13,252 nucleotides of DNA from Bacteroidia bacterium (GTDB taxonomy: Bacteria > Bacteroidota > Bacteroidia > Flavobacteriales > Flavobacteriaceae). The translations under genes and the position numbers were made by a program. A model generated the notes under the pieces. It was not told the origin of the DNA. It ran no database searches and saw nothing but the letters and a program-made list of their open reading frames with translations. Positions 1 to 6,948 of this stretch are shown piece after piece. The stretch's first letter is position 1. Every line of letters begins with the position of its first letter. The stretch spans positions 1-13,252 of the forward strand of contig JAHHLF010000137.1 of assembly GCA_018679315.1 (NCBI GenBank). The letters are read 5' to 3'.

Positions 1-208
1 TTTCTTTCCAATACATATAGGCGAGGGACGACTTAGTACCGGCACCATCTGCGTGCATTACAATGCAATATTCATCGTCCTGAGTGAGATAATCCGGGAC
101 GATCTTGCAGAATGCCTTAGGAAATAATCCTTTGTCTATATTCTTTATAGCCTTGTGAACATCCTCCTTGGCAGCAGATACTCCCCGTTTGGCATACCGA
201 TCATCCAT
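1..208 (-). CDS. purM: Phosphoribosylformylglycinamidine cyclo-ligase (AIR synthase), N-terminal part
   Basis: This is the N-terminal 69 residues of a protein whose remainder lies beyond the window's left edge. AIR synthase closes the imidazole ring of formylglycinamidine ribotide, using ATP, in cytosolic de novo purine synthesis. The reading begins MDDRYAKRGVSAAKEDVHKA and contains HADGAGTKS near residues 51-59, which corresponds to the DG(V/A)GTK nucleotide/substrate loop of the PurM superfamily. The start at 208 is the first in-frame ATG; an ATG slightly upstream is out of frame and closes at once. A TAnnTTTG box lies 16-23 bp upstream, so the gene probably has its own promoter although it follows glnN in the same direction after a 54-bp gap. 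Assignment to PurM rather than another AIR-synthase-fold protein rests on resemblance to the Bacteroidota PurM N-terminus as I remember it. Confidence 0.82.
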   Translation of the reverse strand, partial: MDDRYAKRGVSAAKEDVHKAIKNIDKGLFPKAFCKIVPDYLTQDDEYCIVMHADGAGTKSSLAYMYWKE

Positions 209-223
209 GCATCATAATTTGTG

Positions 224-231
224 CAAAAATA
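224..231 (-). promoter_or_regulatory. Predicted -7 box for purM
   Basis: The minus strand reads TATTTTTG, matching the Bacteroidota -7 consensus TAnnTTTG. It implies transcription starting near 218 with a leader of about 10 nt before the purM ATG. No good TTG -33 element is visible at the expected distance, so this is a half-supported promoter. Confidence 0.4.
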
Positions 232-262
232 GCAGAATTGAAGTAACATTCTTCGCACTTTA

Positions 263-2449
263 CTATTTAAAAAAAAGGAGTTCACGATACTTGACTAAAG
301 GCCAATCTTTATCTTCGACCAGGCGCTCCAGTCGATCGCAATGAAAACGTATCTCTTCAAAGAAGGGTTTGACTTTCTGACAATACGCTGCGGCCTTTTC
401 TTTTGGATCCTCCAACAAATTGGCCTCTCTCCTCGCCTGTACCATGGCTTCTGTTTTTTGACGAGCACCATTGAGATGGGAGTTCAGTTGGTCAAGAATG
501 CTGAGTTGGCTTTCAAAAGCATTATCAGAGTCTTTCCCATACACCTGCTTTAAGGCCAGTATTCCATCCGAAAGTGTTTGTTGATATCGAAAAGCCACTG
601 GGAGAATGTGACTGAAGACTAATTCGTTCAGCACCCTACCCTCGATCTGAGTCTGCAAAATATACGTTTCATACTCTACTTCCTGTCGGGCCGTGATCTC
701 AATTTTACTCATAACTCCGACCTCCTCAAAGAGGGATAAAGTCTTTTTTGATGTAAGTACATCCAGCGCCTGAGGTGTATTCTTGTTATTGCTCAGTTTT
801 CGTTTCGAAGCTTCCTTTTCCCATGCTTCACTATAGCCATCCCCATCGAATCGGATACGTTTGGAGGCTTTAATATATTCCCGAAGGACATTAAAAACCG
901 CTTCATCTTTCTTAAGCTTTTTGGTGTCGATCAGTTCATCAACTTCCTTTTTAAAATCTGTCAGTTGTTTCGCCACAATAGTATTTAGGACAGTCATGGG
1001 TTTAGCACAATTGGCGCGGGAACCGACGGCGCGGAATTCAAATTTATTACCGGTAAAAGCAAAAGGGGAAGTTCTGTTCCTGTCTGTATTGTCCAATAAA
1101 ATCTCCGGGATCTTACCCACTACATTCAGTTTTAGTTCCGTTTTTTCTTCAGGGGAAAGCTTTCCTTTAGACACGCCTTCTAATTCATCTAATACTTTTG
1201 AAAGCTGACTCCCTATAAAAATTGACATTATGGCCGGGGGTGCTTCATTAGCTCCGAGTCGGTGATCATTACTAGCTGAAGCAATCGAGGCCCTGAGCAA
1301 CTCTTCATAAGAATCTACAGCCATAATTGTATTGACAAAAAAAGTGAGAAATTGAAGGTTTTTCATGGGTGTTGATCCCGGACTCAAAAGATTTACCCCC
1401 CTATCCGTAGCCAATGACCAATTATTGTGTTTCCCCGATCCGTTAATGCCGTCAAAGGGCTTTTCATGAAAAAGCACTCTTAGGTGATGTCTGTCTGCGA
1501 TCTTTTCCATAACATCCATCAAAAGCAAATTATGGTCGACCGCCAAGTTAGCCTCTTCGAAAACCGGGGCTAATTCAAATTGGTTTGGTGCCACCTCATT
1601 ATGTCGGGTTTTCACCGGTATTCCCAATTGGGTACATTCTGCTTCCAGGTCCTTCATATATGAAAAGGCGCGAATCGGGATGGTACCGAAATAGTGATCA
1701 TCCAATTGTTGTCCTTTCGCGGCCAATTGCCCGATCATGGTTTTGCCCGATAGCAAGATATCTGGCCGGGCATGCGCCAGGGACTTATCGATCAGGAAAT
1801 ATTCCTGTTCCCAGCCAAGTGTTGCATGAACTTTCTGCACATTCTTATCAAAGTAATTGGCAACTGCAGTCGCCGCTTCATCCACAGCATGCAGAGCCCG
1901 TAACAAGGGTGTTTTATTATCTAACGCTTCCCCGGTATATGAAACAAATACAGTTGGGATACACAAGGTGTTTCCGTAGATAAAGGCTGGGGAAGTCGGA
2001 TCCCAGGCAGTATAACCCCGAGCCTCAAAAGTATTCCGTATCCCCCCACTGGGAAAACTGGAAGCATCCGGTTCTTGCTGAACCAGCTGATCCCCGCCAA
2101 ACGATTCAATGGCTCGTCCATCTGCAAGCAAGTCCATAAATGCATCATGCTTCTCAGCTGTCGCCCCCGTCAAGGGTTGAAACCAGTGTGTATAATGAGT
2201 AGCCCCCATAGACAACGCCCAGGTTTTCATTGACTCTGCCACCTGGTCGGCTATCTTTCGATCTATTTTTGAACCGGAGTGGATTGCCTCCCTGACACTT
2301 TTATGCGCGTCTTTTGTCAGATACTTCATCATCCGCTCATCATTAAAGACCTGAGCTGCAAAATGCTCCGAACGATTGTGTGGTATCTTGAAGTCAGGTA
2401 CTGTCCTATTCAGATTGTCAGCCAGGGCTGAAAAGCGCATTTGAGCCAT
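263..2449 (-). CDS. glnN: Glutamine synthetase type III
   Basis: GSIII makes glutamine from glutamate, ammonium and ATP in the cytosol and is the form typical of Bacteroidota and cyanobacteria; the family forms dodecamers. At 728 residues it has the usual GSIII length, about twice that of GSII. Visible signatures are the GSIII-specific N-terminal stretch with FGGDQLVQQEPDASSFPSGG (residues 117-136), the metal-binding EQE (214-216), NEVAPNQFELAP (284-295), NGSGKHNNWS (336-345), and NRTSPFAFTGNKFEFR in the C-terminal half of the catalytic domain. No key motif is missing. It diverges from a second glutamine synthetase (glnII) across 201 bp and is followed by purM in the same direction. A TAnnTTTG box about 28-35 bp upstream fits an own promoter, and a C-rich box shared with glnII lies just beyond it. 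No terminator is evident in the 54 bp before purM, so some readthrough is possible. Confidence 0.97.
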   Translation of the reverse strand: MAQMRFSALADNLNRTVPDFKIPHNRSEHFAAQVFNDERMMKYLTKDAHKSVREAIHSGSKIDRKIADQVAESMKTWALSMGATHYTHWFQPLTGATAEKHDAFMDLLADGRAIESFGGDQLVQQEPDASSFPSGGIRNTFEARGYTAWDPTSPAFIYGNTLCIPTVFVSYTGEALDNKTPLLRALHAVDEAATAVANYFDKNVQKVHATLGWEQEYFLIDKSLAHARPDILLSGKTMIGQLAAKGQQLDDHYFGTIPIRAFSYMKDLEAECTQLGIPVKTRHNEVAPNQFELAPVFEEANLAVDHNLLLMDVMEKIADRHHLRVLFHEKPFDGINGSGKHNNWSLATDRGVNLLSPGSTPMKNLQFLTFFVNTIMAVDSYEELLRASIASASNDHRLGANEAPPAIMSIFIGSQLSKVLDELEGVSKGKLSPEEKTELKLNVVGKIPEILLDNTDRNRTSPFAFTGNKFEFRAVGSRANCAKPMTVLNTIVAKQLTDFKKEVDELIDTKKLKKDEAVFNVLREYIKASKRIRFDGDGYSEAWEKEASKRKLSNNKNTPQALDVLTSKKTLSLFEEVGVMSKIEITARQEVEYETYILQTQIEGRVLNELVFSHILPVAFRYQQTLSDGILALKQVYGKDSDNAFESQLSILDQLNSHLNGARQKTEAMVQARREANLLEDPKEKAAAYCQKVKPFFEEIRFHCDRLERLVEDKDWPLVKYRELLFFK

Positions 2450-2476
2450 AATAATGATCGATTTTTCTTAAAACGT

Positions 2477-2484
2477 CAAAATTA
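2477..2484 (-). promoter_or_regulatory. Predicted -7 box for glnN
   Basis: The minus strand reads TAATTTTG, a match to TAnnTTTG, which would place the start of transcription near 2471 and give a leader of about 22 nt. The only TTG upstream is spaced 13 bp away, too close for a -33 element. That suggests dependence on an activator, and the C-rich box at 2520-2533 is well placed for one. Confidence 0.45.
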
Positions 2485-2519
2485 GCTAAAAAATATACAA
2501 TTATTAGTAATTTGATAAT

Positions 2520-2533
2520 ATACCCCCTAAAAA
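2520..2533. promoter_or_regulatory. C-rich box 1, glnN-proximal copy of a 14-bp direct repeat
   Basis: The sequence ATACCCCCTAAAAA occurs here and again, identically, at 2571-2584. The start-to-start distance is 51 bp, close to five helical turns, so both copies lie on the same face of DNA. An AGGGGT at 2536-2541 forms an imperfect inverted partner to this copy. Both copies lie between two divergent glutamine synthetase genes, so I read them as binding sites for a nitrogen-responsive regulator that I cannot name. Confidence 0.5.
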
Positions 2534-2570
2534 ACAGGGGTGTTGATAATTTCATCGAAATTTTTAATAA

Positions 2571-2584
2571 ATACCCCCTAAAAA
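2571..2584. promoter_or_regulatory. C-rich box 2, glnII-proximal copy of a 14-bp direct repeat
   Basis: This is the second identical ATACCCCCTAAAAA. It ends exactly where the predicted glnII -33 TTTG begins, so its centre lies about 46 bp before the predicted transcription start, a position typical of activator sites. It could equally bind a repressor. Confidence 0.5.
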
Positions 2585-2617
2585 TTTGGATGTCAGTTTT
2601 GAAAAAACATATTTTTG
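2585..2617 (+). promoter_or_regulatory. Predicted glnII promoter
   Basis: TTTG at 2585-2588 and TATTTTTG at 2610-2617 match the Bacteroidota -33 and -7 elements with a 21-bp spacer. Transcription would start near 2624, giving a leader of about 27 nt to the glnII ATG at 2651. Confidence 0.6.
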
Positions 2618-2650
2618 TCCGTCTTTATGTTAAACTAATCTTTTGGCACT

Positions 2651-3673
2651 ATGAGTAAATCTAAACTGGAATACATCTGGCTTGACGGGCACGCCCCAAC
2701 CCAGGAATTAAGAAGTAAAACTAAAGTTTTGACTGATTTTGACGGCAAGCTGGAGAGCTGCCCGATCTGGTCTTTTGATGGAAGTTCTACACTGCAAGCT
2801 GAAGGGAATGCTTCAGACTGTTTGCTCAAGCCCGTTGCTATCTACCCCGATCCGGGAAGAGAGCAGGGATGGCTTGTGATGACCGAGGTACTGAACGCGG
2901 ATGGCACCCCTCATGAATCTAATCACCGGGCTGAAATCGATGATGACGATGAGGACTTTTGGTTTGGTTTTGAACAGGAATACTTCCTTATGGACACAGA
3001 AACCGAACTTCCGCTGGGATTCCCAAGAGGAGGATTTCCTTATCCTCAGGGCAGATATTACTGCTCAGTAGGGGGTCGATACACCTGGGGTCGTGATCTG
3101 GTAGAACAACATTTGAATATCTGCCTGGATGCAGGCCTTAATATCGAAGGTATTAATCAGGAAGTGGCTCCCGGACAGTGGGAATTCCAGAATTTTGCCA
3201 AAGGAGCCAAAAAGGCTGGGGATGAATTGTGGATAGCCCGTTACCTACTCAACAGGCTCACCGAGGGCCATGGATATTATATTGAACTGCATCCCAAACC
3301 GGTAAAAGGAGATTGGAATGGTAGTGGTATGCATGCCAACTTCTCCAACAGTCTGTTGCGAAACGCTGGAAGTAAGGATGTATATGAAGCTGTATGTGAA
3401 GCTTTCCGTCCCGTTGCGATAGACCATATCGATGTGTATGGCGCATATAACGAGCAGCGACTTACAGGAGATCACGAGACACAATCTATCGATCAATTCT
3501 CATACGGTGTTTCCGACCGTGGGGCATCGATCCGAATCCCGATCGCTACCGTTGAGAGCGGATGGAAGGGATGGTTAGAAGACCGTCGTCCTGCATCAAA
3601 CGCCGACCCATATAAAGTAGCCGGAAGAATTATTAAAACCGTTAAATCAGCTAAAATAGAAGTAGCCGTTTAA
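2651..3673 (+). CDS. glnII: Glutamine synthetase type II (eukaryote-like)
   Basis: This is a second glutamine-forming enzyme, of the GSII family found in eukaryotes and some bacteria. At 340 residues it has the family's normal length and both domains: an N-terminal beta-grasp with WSFDGSSTLQAEGNASD (residues 40-56), then the catalytic domain with FEQEYF (107-112), NQEVAPGQWEFQ (169-180), NGSGMHANFS (223-232), NEQRLTGDHET (267-277) and DRGASIRIP (289-297). The near-C-terminal EDRRPASNADPY is also characteristic of GSII. All catalytic motifs are intact. The ATG at 2651 follows a predicted promoter by 34 bp, and the gene ends in a strong hairpin terminator. It is divergent from glnN with shared control sequence, so the two are probably co-regulated or reciprocally regulated by nitrogen supply; that last point is inference. 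Confidence 0.96.
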   Translation: MSKSKLEYIWLDGHAPTQELRSKTKVLTDFDGKLESCPIWSFDGSSTLQAEGNASDCLLKPVAIYPDPGREQGWLVMTEVLNADGTPHESNHRAEIDDDDEDFWFGFEQEYFLMDTETELPLGFPRGGFPYPQGRYYCSVGGRYTWGRDLVEQHLNICLDAGLNIEGINQEVAPGQWEFQNFAKGAKKAGDELWIARYLLNRLTEGHGYYIELHPKPVKGDWNGSGMHANFSNSLLRNAGSKDVYEAVCEAFRPVAIDHIDVYGAYNEQRLTGDHETQSIDQFSYGVSDRGASIRIPIATVESGWKGWLEDRRPASNADPYKVAGRIIKTVKSAKIEVAV

Positions 3674-3696
3674 ACGCGACTAATTCTTAAATCAAG

Positions 3697-3728
3697 AACC
3701 GCCAAGGCCTCACCATTGGCGGTTTTTT
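3697..3728 (+). terminator. Rho-independent terminator of glnII
   Basis: AACCGCCAA (3697-3705) pairs with TTGGCGGTT (3716-3724) across a 10-nt loop and runs into a T tract at 3723-3728. The T tract overlaps the stop codon (3727-3729) of the convergent antiporter gene, so the hairpin may also end that transcript, although its T tract on the minus strand is poor. Confidence 0.88.
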
Positions 3729-4665
3729 ATTGGACCGTTCTGACGATGAAGATCATATATAAGATCAATAAAACTAACCCGTCTCTCCAACCCAATCTAA
3801 GTCCTTTAGGCAGGAAAACAAGAGGAAGTATCGCAAAGGAGATCGCCAGCATCCAGAATACGTCATTGGTAAGCAAGCTTTGATCCTGTACGGTAATAGG
3901 TGTGATAATGGAAGTAATGCCCAGTACAGCCAGAAGGTTAAAAATATTAGAACCGATCAGGTTCCCTACTGAGATGGCTTTTTGTTTTTTAATTACAGCG
4001 ATGACAGAGGCCGCTGATTCCGGAATACTCGTGCCAATAGATATGACCGTTATCCCGATAACCCGGTCACTTACACCAAATTTAGAAGCCAGTCCAACCG
4101 CCCCGTCGACAAGTAATTCCGAACCACCCCATAAACCCAAACCTCCCAGTCCGAGATAAAGGACGGCCAGGTAAAGCGGTAAGGGTTTATCCGTATCCGG
4201 CAAATCTTCAACAATAGCAGGTTGTTGGAAGCGGAGCAGATATACCAGGAAGAGAAAGAGAACAATTACCATGACCACCCCTTCCCATCGGCTCAGTTCT
4301 CCATCTGAATAAATAAAGCCAAAGAACATGAAGGATGCCACCATCATCACAGGCCAATCTGTCACATAAAAACTTGGGCGCACATCTATATTACCTAAAA
4401 TGATAATTATGGCGAGTACCAATCCCAGATTGGCAATATTAGAGCCTACGACATTACCCAGGGCTAAATCGGGAAAACCATCCAGGGCCGCCTGAATGCT
4501 AACGATAAGTTCAGGCGCCGATGTGGCAAAAGAGACGATCGTCATCCCTATGATGATCTTCGAAATATTTAGACGGAGTGAAAATGCAACAGCAGATTTT
4601 AAAAGTAAATTACCCCCTCCTACAAGGAAAACAAGGCCAAGAACAATGAAAAGGAAGTTCTGCAT
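3727..4665 (-). CDS. Sodium/calcium antiporter, CaCA family (YrbG-like)
   Basis: An inner-membrane cation exchanger that probably exports calcium in exchange for sodium or protons. Its 312 residues are almost entirely hydrophobic, with about ten membrane segments, and carry the two inverted alpha-repeats of the family. Repeat 1 has SFATSAPELIVS (residues 45-56) and GNVVGSNIANLG (70-81). Repeat 2 has SIGTSIPESAASV (209-221) and GNLIGSNIFNLLAVLG (234-249). The two acidic residues in the PE motifs, the ion ligands of the family, are both present. A short soluble loop around residues 146-162 separates the halves. The gene stands alone between two gene blocks, convergent with glnII and divergent from the BlaI-type regulator. 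A TAnnTTTG box lies 16-23 bp upstream of the ATG. Ion specificity cannot be read from sequence alone. Confidence 0.92.
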   Translation of the reverse strand: MQNFLFIVLGLVFLVGGGNLLLKSAVAFSLRLNISKIIIGMTIVSFATSAPELIVSIQAALDGFPDLALGNVVGSNIANLGLVLAIIIILGNIDVRPSFYVTDWPVMMVASFMFFGFIYSDGELSRWEGVVMVIVLFLFLVYLLRFQQPAIVEDLPDTDKPLPLYLAVLYLGLGGLGLWGGSELLVDGAVGLASKFGVSDRVIGITVISIGTSIPESAASVIAVIKKQKAISVGNLIGSNIFNLLAVLGITSIITPITVQDQSLLTNDVFWMLAISFAILPLVFLPKGLRLGWRDGLVLLILYMIFIVRTVQ

Positions 4666-4680
4666 GTGCTAAATAATGGG

Positions 4681-4688
4681 CAAATATA
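4681..4688 (-). promoter_or_regulatory. Predicted -7 box for the antiporter gene
   Basis: The minus strand reads TATATTTG, a match to TAnnTTTG, giving a leader of about 10 nt. The -33 region has only a weak ATG-like element at 18 bp spacing. Confidence 0.42.
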
Positions 4689-4742
4689 AAGGAATAAGCC
4701 GCTATTCATTTATATGTCTATTGAATGTCTGAAATGTTAAAT

Positions 4743-4758
4743 AACTACAAAATTAGTT
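4743..4758. promoter_or_regulatory. Operator 1, AACTA-N6-TAGTT
   Basis: A perfect inverted repeat of AACTA (4743-4747) and TAGTT (4754-4758) with a 6-bp centre, just upstream of the blaI-like gene. It ends inside the predicted -33 TTG. BlaI-family repressors bind as dimers to short palindromes with this kind of half-site, so it is the likely self-regulation site. Confidence 0.68.
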
Positions 4759-4787
4759 GTGCAACTATATTTTTAGTTATATGTTTG
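4757..4787 (+). promoter_or_regulatory. Predicted promoter of the blaI-like/M56 operon
   Basis: TTG at 4757-4759 and TATGTTTG at 4780-4787 match the -33 and -7 elements with a 20-bp spacer. The implied transcription start, about 4791-4794, coincides with the ATG at 4793, so the mRNA would have virtually no leader. Both operators overlap this promoter. Confidence 0.58.
4763..4778. promoter_or_regulatory. Operator 2, AACTA-N6-TAGTT
   Basis: A second perfect copy with identical half-sites and spacing (AACTA 4763-4767, TAGTT 4774-4778), exactly 20 bp downstream of operator 1. It fills the spacer between the -33 and -7 elements, so repressor bound here would block RNA polymerase. Confidence 0.68.
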
Positions 4788-4792
4788 GAGGG

Positions 4793-5155
4793 ATGTTAAA
4801 ACTCACTAATAAAGAAGAAGAGGTAATGAAGATCCTCTGGCGCCTGGAAAAGGGCTTCGTCAAAGATATTCTGAACGAACTATCAGATCCAAAACCTCAT
4901 TACAATACCATGTCTACTATTGTTCGCAATTTGGTAGATAAAGGATATGTAGATTATGAGGCCTACGGGAATACCCACCAATACCGTCCTAAGATCGATA
5001 AAGAGTCTTATCGTAAGGCATTTATCAACGACAGTATGGTAGAATTTTTTGACGATTCCTATGCAGGATTGGTGAGCTTTTTTGCCAAAGAAGAGAAAAT
5101 AAGTGCGGATGAACTCCGTGAGATCATCAAATTAATAGAGGGAAAAAATGGGTGA
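4793..5155 (+). CDS. BlaI/MecI/CopY-family transcriptional repressor
   Basis: A 120-residue cytosolic winged-helix repressor. The start LTNKEEEVMKILWRLEKG (residues 4-21) is the family's first helices, followed by the recognition region HYNTMSTIVRNLVDKGYV (36-53), where the HYNTxSTIVR pattern is diagnostic, and a helical dimerisation tail at about 70-118. I chose the ATG at 4793 because the family normally begins a few residues before LTxxEExxM. The longer frame from a TTG at 4757 or an ATG at 4781 would run through the promoter and operator. The next gene, an M56 protease, overlaps by 8 bp, the classic repressor/sensor pairing of BlaI-BlaR1. Two AACTA-N6-TAGTT operators in front point to self-repression. 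No beta-lactamase gene is nearby, so the controlled function is not antibiotic resistance on present evidence; the target genes are unknown. Confidence 0.9.
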   Translation: MLKLTNKEEEVMKILWRLEKGFVKDILNELSDPKPHYNTMSTIVRNLVDKGYVDYEAYGNTHQYRPKIDKESYRKAFINDSMVEFFDDSYAGLVSFFAKEEKISADELREIIKLIEGKNG

Positions 5156-6854
5156 GCTATTCCTTATGTACGCGCTAAAAGTATCCGGGATCCTGCTATT
5201 ATTCTATGGGATATACCAGGTATTCCTTATGCGGGAAACTTTCTATAAGCACAACAGGCAATTTTTGATAGCAGGTATTTTTGCCAGTTTTGTGCTACCG
5301 CTCATTCATATACCCAGATATATTGAAGTAAGTCCGCTTGCCATCAATACGGCTGAAATAACTACGGTATCAGCAGTTGAAGCTCCAGTAACCGCGTTTC
5401 TGGATCTTCCTCAGATCCTATTTTTTATCTACCTGATGGGGCTCGTCTATTTTCTGGGACAATTCTTCGGGCAATTGATCCATTTGTTTTCAGAATATGC
5501 AGGCGGTAAAAAATCTAAGCAAGACGGACTCACCTATGTGCAATTAGCAAAAGGGAAAAAGCCTTTCTCCTTCTTCAATACGATCTTTTTTACTCCAAAT
5601 GGGTATACATCCCAGGAATTAGATACCATACTGCTTCATGAAGAAGCGCATTGCAGGCAGTGGCATTCCCTGGACGTACTGCTCGGTCGGCTAGTTGCCA
5701 TATTCTTGTGGTTTAACCCGATCAGTTGGTTATATCAAAGAAGCATTTCCCAAAACCTGGAATTTATGGCCGATGAAGTTGCAAGTTCAGAGAACGCCCT
5801 TAAAACGTATCAATATACCTTATTGAAAGTGTCAGGTGTTCACGTGGCTCCTGCCCTGACCAATACATTTTATAATTCATTAATCAAAAAACGAATAGTC
5901 ATGTTACAACAATCGAAGTCTCAAAAAAGAAACATGTTGAAATACGCTCTAATCCTCCCGGCATTGGCCTTCTTCATGTTCAGCTTCAATACAAAAGAAA
6001 TTTATATCACCAAACCTGAGGCTAATCAGGAAGTCCAGATTTCAGATGGAAAGTCTATTGAAATTACGATCGACAGTAAAACCACAAATGATGAGTTGAA
6101 AGAGATTAAAAAAGATCTCGCCGAAAAGGGGGTCGACTTCTCATATACTGCCGTAAGGAACGAGGATGGTGAGATCATAGACCTTGAATTACATGTAAGC
6201 TCAGAAGAAGAGGGCAATTCCATAAGCGGTTCCTCCTCTTTCTCCAATGACGGCAAGCCCATTGACCCCGTTACTATGATGATTGATAAAGACAAAGCAA
6301 CAATGCTTTTTATGGGAGAGGAACATAAAAATAAATTTGTGCACAGATCAGAGGGTGAAACTATATGGGTTACTGACGAAGGAGACGATCACAAAAGGAT
6401 AGAGGTGATTAAAATGGGTGATGGAGATGAGAAGGAGGTAAAGATCATTGTGAACGGTGAAGAAGTAGACGAAGAAGAATATGAAGAAATGAAGGGTGAT
6501 GATAAAGTGATCAAGAAAACCATCAAAATTGTAAAGGGCAAAGGCGAAAAGGAAGAAAAGAAAGAAAAGAAAGAAAGGAATGTATTTATAATAAAGGACT
6601 CCGATGACGACCACGACATCGAAGTCATCGAGGGTGATGGCAGCGGTTTCATGTTTCTGGATATGGATGGAAATGGAGAGGAACCCATGTATTTGATCGA
6701 TGGTAAAAAGTCGACTAAAGAAGATGTCAAGAAACTAGGGACTAAAAACATCGCCACCATCGATGTCCTAAAAGGTGAATCAGCTGAAAAAAAATATGGC
6801 AAAGATGCGAAGCATGGTGTTGTTGAGATCACGACACAAAAGAAGAAAGATTAA
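5148..6854 (+). CDS. M56-family (BlaR1-like) membrane metalloprotease with acidic extracytoplasmic region and TonB-plug-like C-terminus
   Basis: A 568-residue integral membrane sensor protease. Membrane segments lie near residues 5-28, 38-57, 88-112 and 264-280. The cytosolic loop between segments 3 and 4 carries zinc site HEEAH (164-168) with downstream EFMADE (205-210), of which E205 is the likely third ligand, and WFNPISW (188-194), all M56 hallmarks. In BlaR1 relatives this protease inactivates the partner repressor after an outside signal. Unlike BlaR1 there is no penicillin-binding sensor domain. Instead residues 281-510 form a highly charged region rich in Asp, Glu and Lys, including a Lys/Glu tract at 463-477. 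Residues about 512-565 (MYLIDGK...IDVLKGESAEKKYG...GVVEITT) resemble the plug of TonB-dependent receptors. Its start overlaps the repressor's end by 8 bp, which suggests translational coupling. The sensed signal is unknown; the plug-like tail as sensor is inference. Confidence 0.88.
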   Translation: MGELFLMYALKVSGILLLFYGIYQVFLMRETFYKHNRQFLIAGIFASFVLPLIHIPRYIEVSPLAINTAEITTVSAVEAPVTAFLDLPQILFFIYLMGLVYFLGQFFGQLIHLFSEYAGGKKSKQDGLTYVQLAKGKKPFSFFNTIFFTPNGYTSQELDTILLHEEAHCRQWHSLDVLLGRLVAIFLWFNPISWLYQRSISQNLEFMADEVASSENALKTYQYTLLKVSGVHVAPALTNTFYNSLIKKRIVMLQQSKSQKRNMLKYALILPALAFFMFSFNTKEIYITKPEANQEVQISDGKSIEITIDSKTTNDELKEIKKDLAEKGVDFSYTAVRNEDGEIIDLELHVSSEEEGNSISGSSSFSNDGKPIDPVTMMIDKDKATMLFMGEEHKNKFVHRSEGETIWVTDEGDDHKRIEVIKMGDGDEKEVKIIVNGEEVDEEEYEEMKGDDKVIKKTIKIVKGKGEKEEKKEKKERNVFIIKDSDDDHDIEVIEGDGSGFMFLDMDGNGEEPMYLIDGKKSTKEDVKKLGTKNIATIDVLKGESAEKKYGKDAKHGVVEITTQKKKD

Positions 6855-6925
6855 AGATTAATAAAGCCAGATTATTATCTTAATTTCTGACCTTTATTAA
6901 CTCACTAATCAAATGCAAAAAGAAT

Positions 6926-6948
6926 CGGCCTCTCCAGGCCGTTTTTTT
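6926..6948 (+). terminator. Rho-independent terminator of the blaI-like/M56 operon
   Basis: CGGCCT (6926-6931) pairs with AGGCCG (6936-6941) around a 4-nt loop, followed by seven T. It lies 72 bp after the M56 stop codon and closes the operon. Confidence 0.9.

Noticed and set aside
1585..1983. 132-residue + strand frame antisense to glnN
   Set aside because: It is a shadow of the strongly coding glnN frame, with no domain, promoter or sensible amino-acid pattern.
4757..4792. Longer start of the BlaI-like repressor at TTG 4757 or ATG 4781
   Set aside because: These positions lie inside the -33/-7 promoter and operators, and family members start a few residues before LTxxEE, which fits the ATG at 4793.
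6389..6832. 147-residue minus-strand frame inside the M56 gene
   Set aside because: The protein is Ser/Phe/Pro low complexity produced by reading the acidic Lys/Glu codons backwards, which is typical of an antisense artefact.
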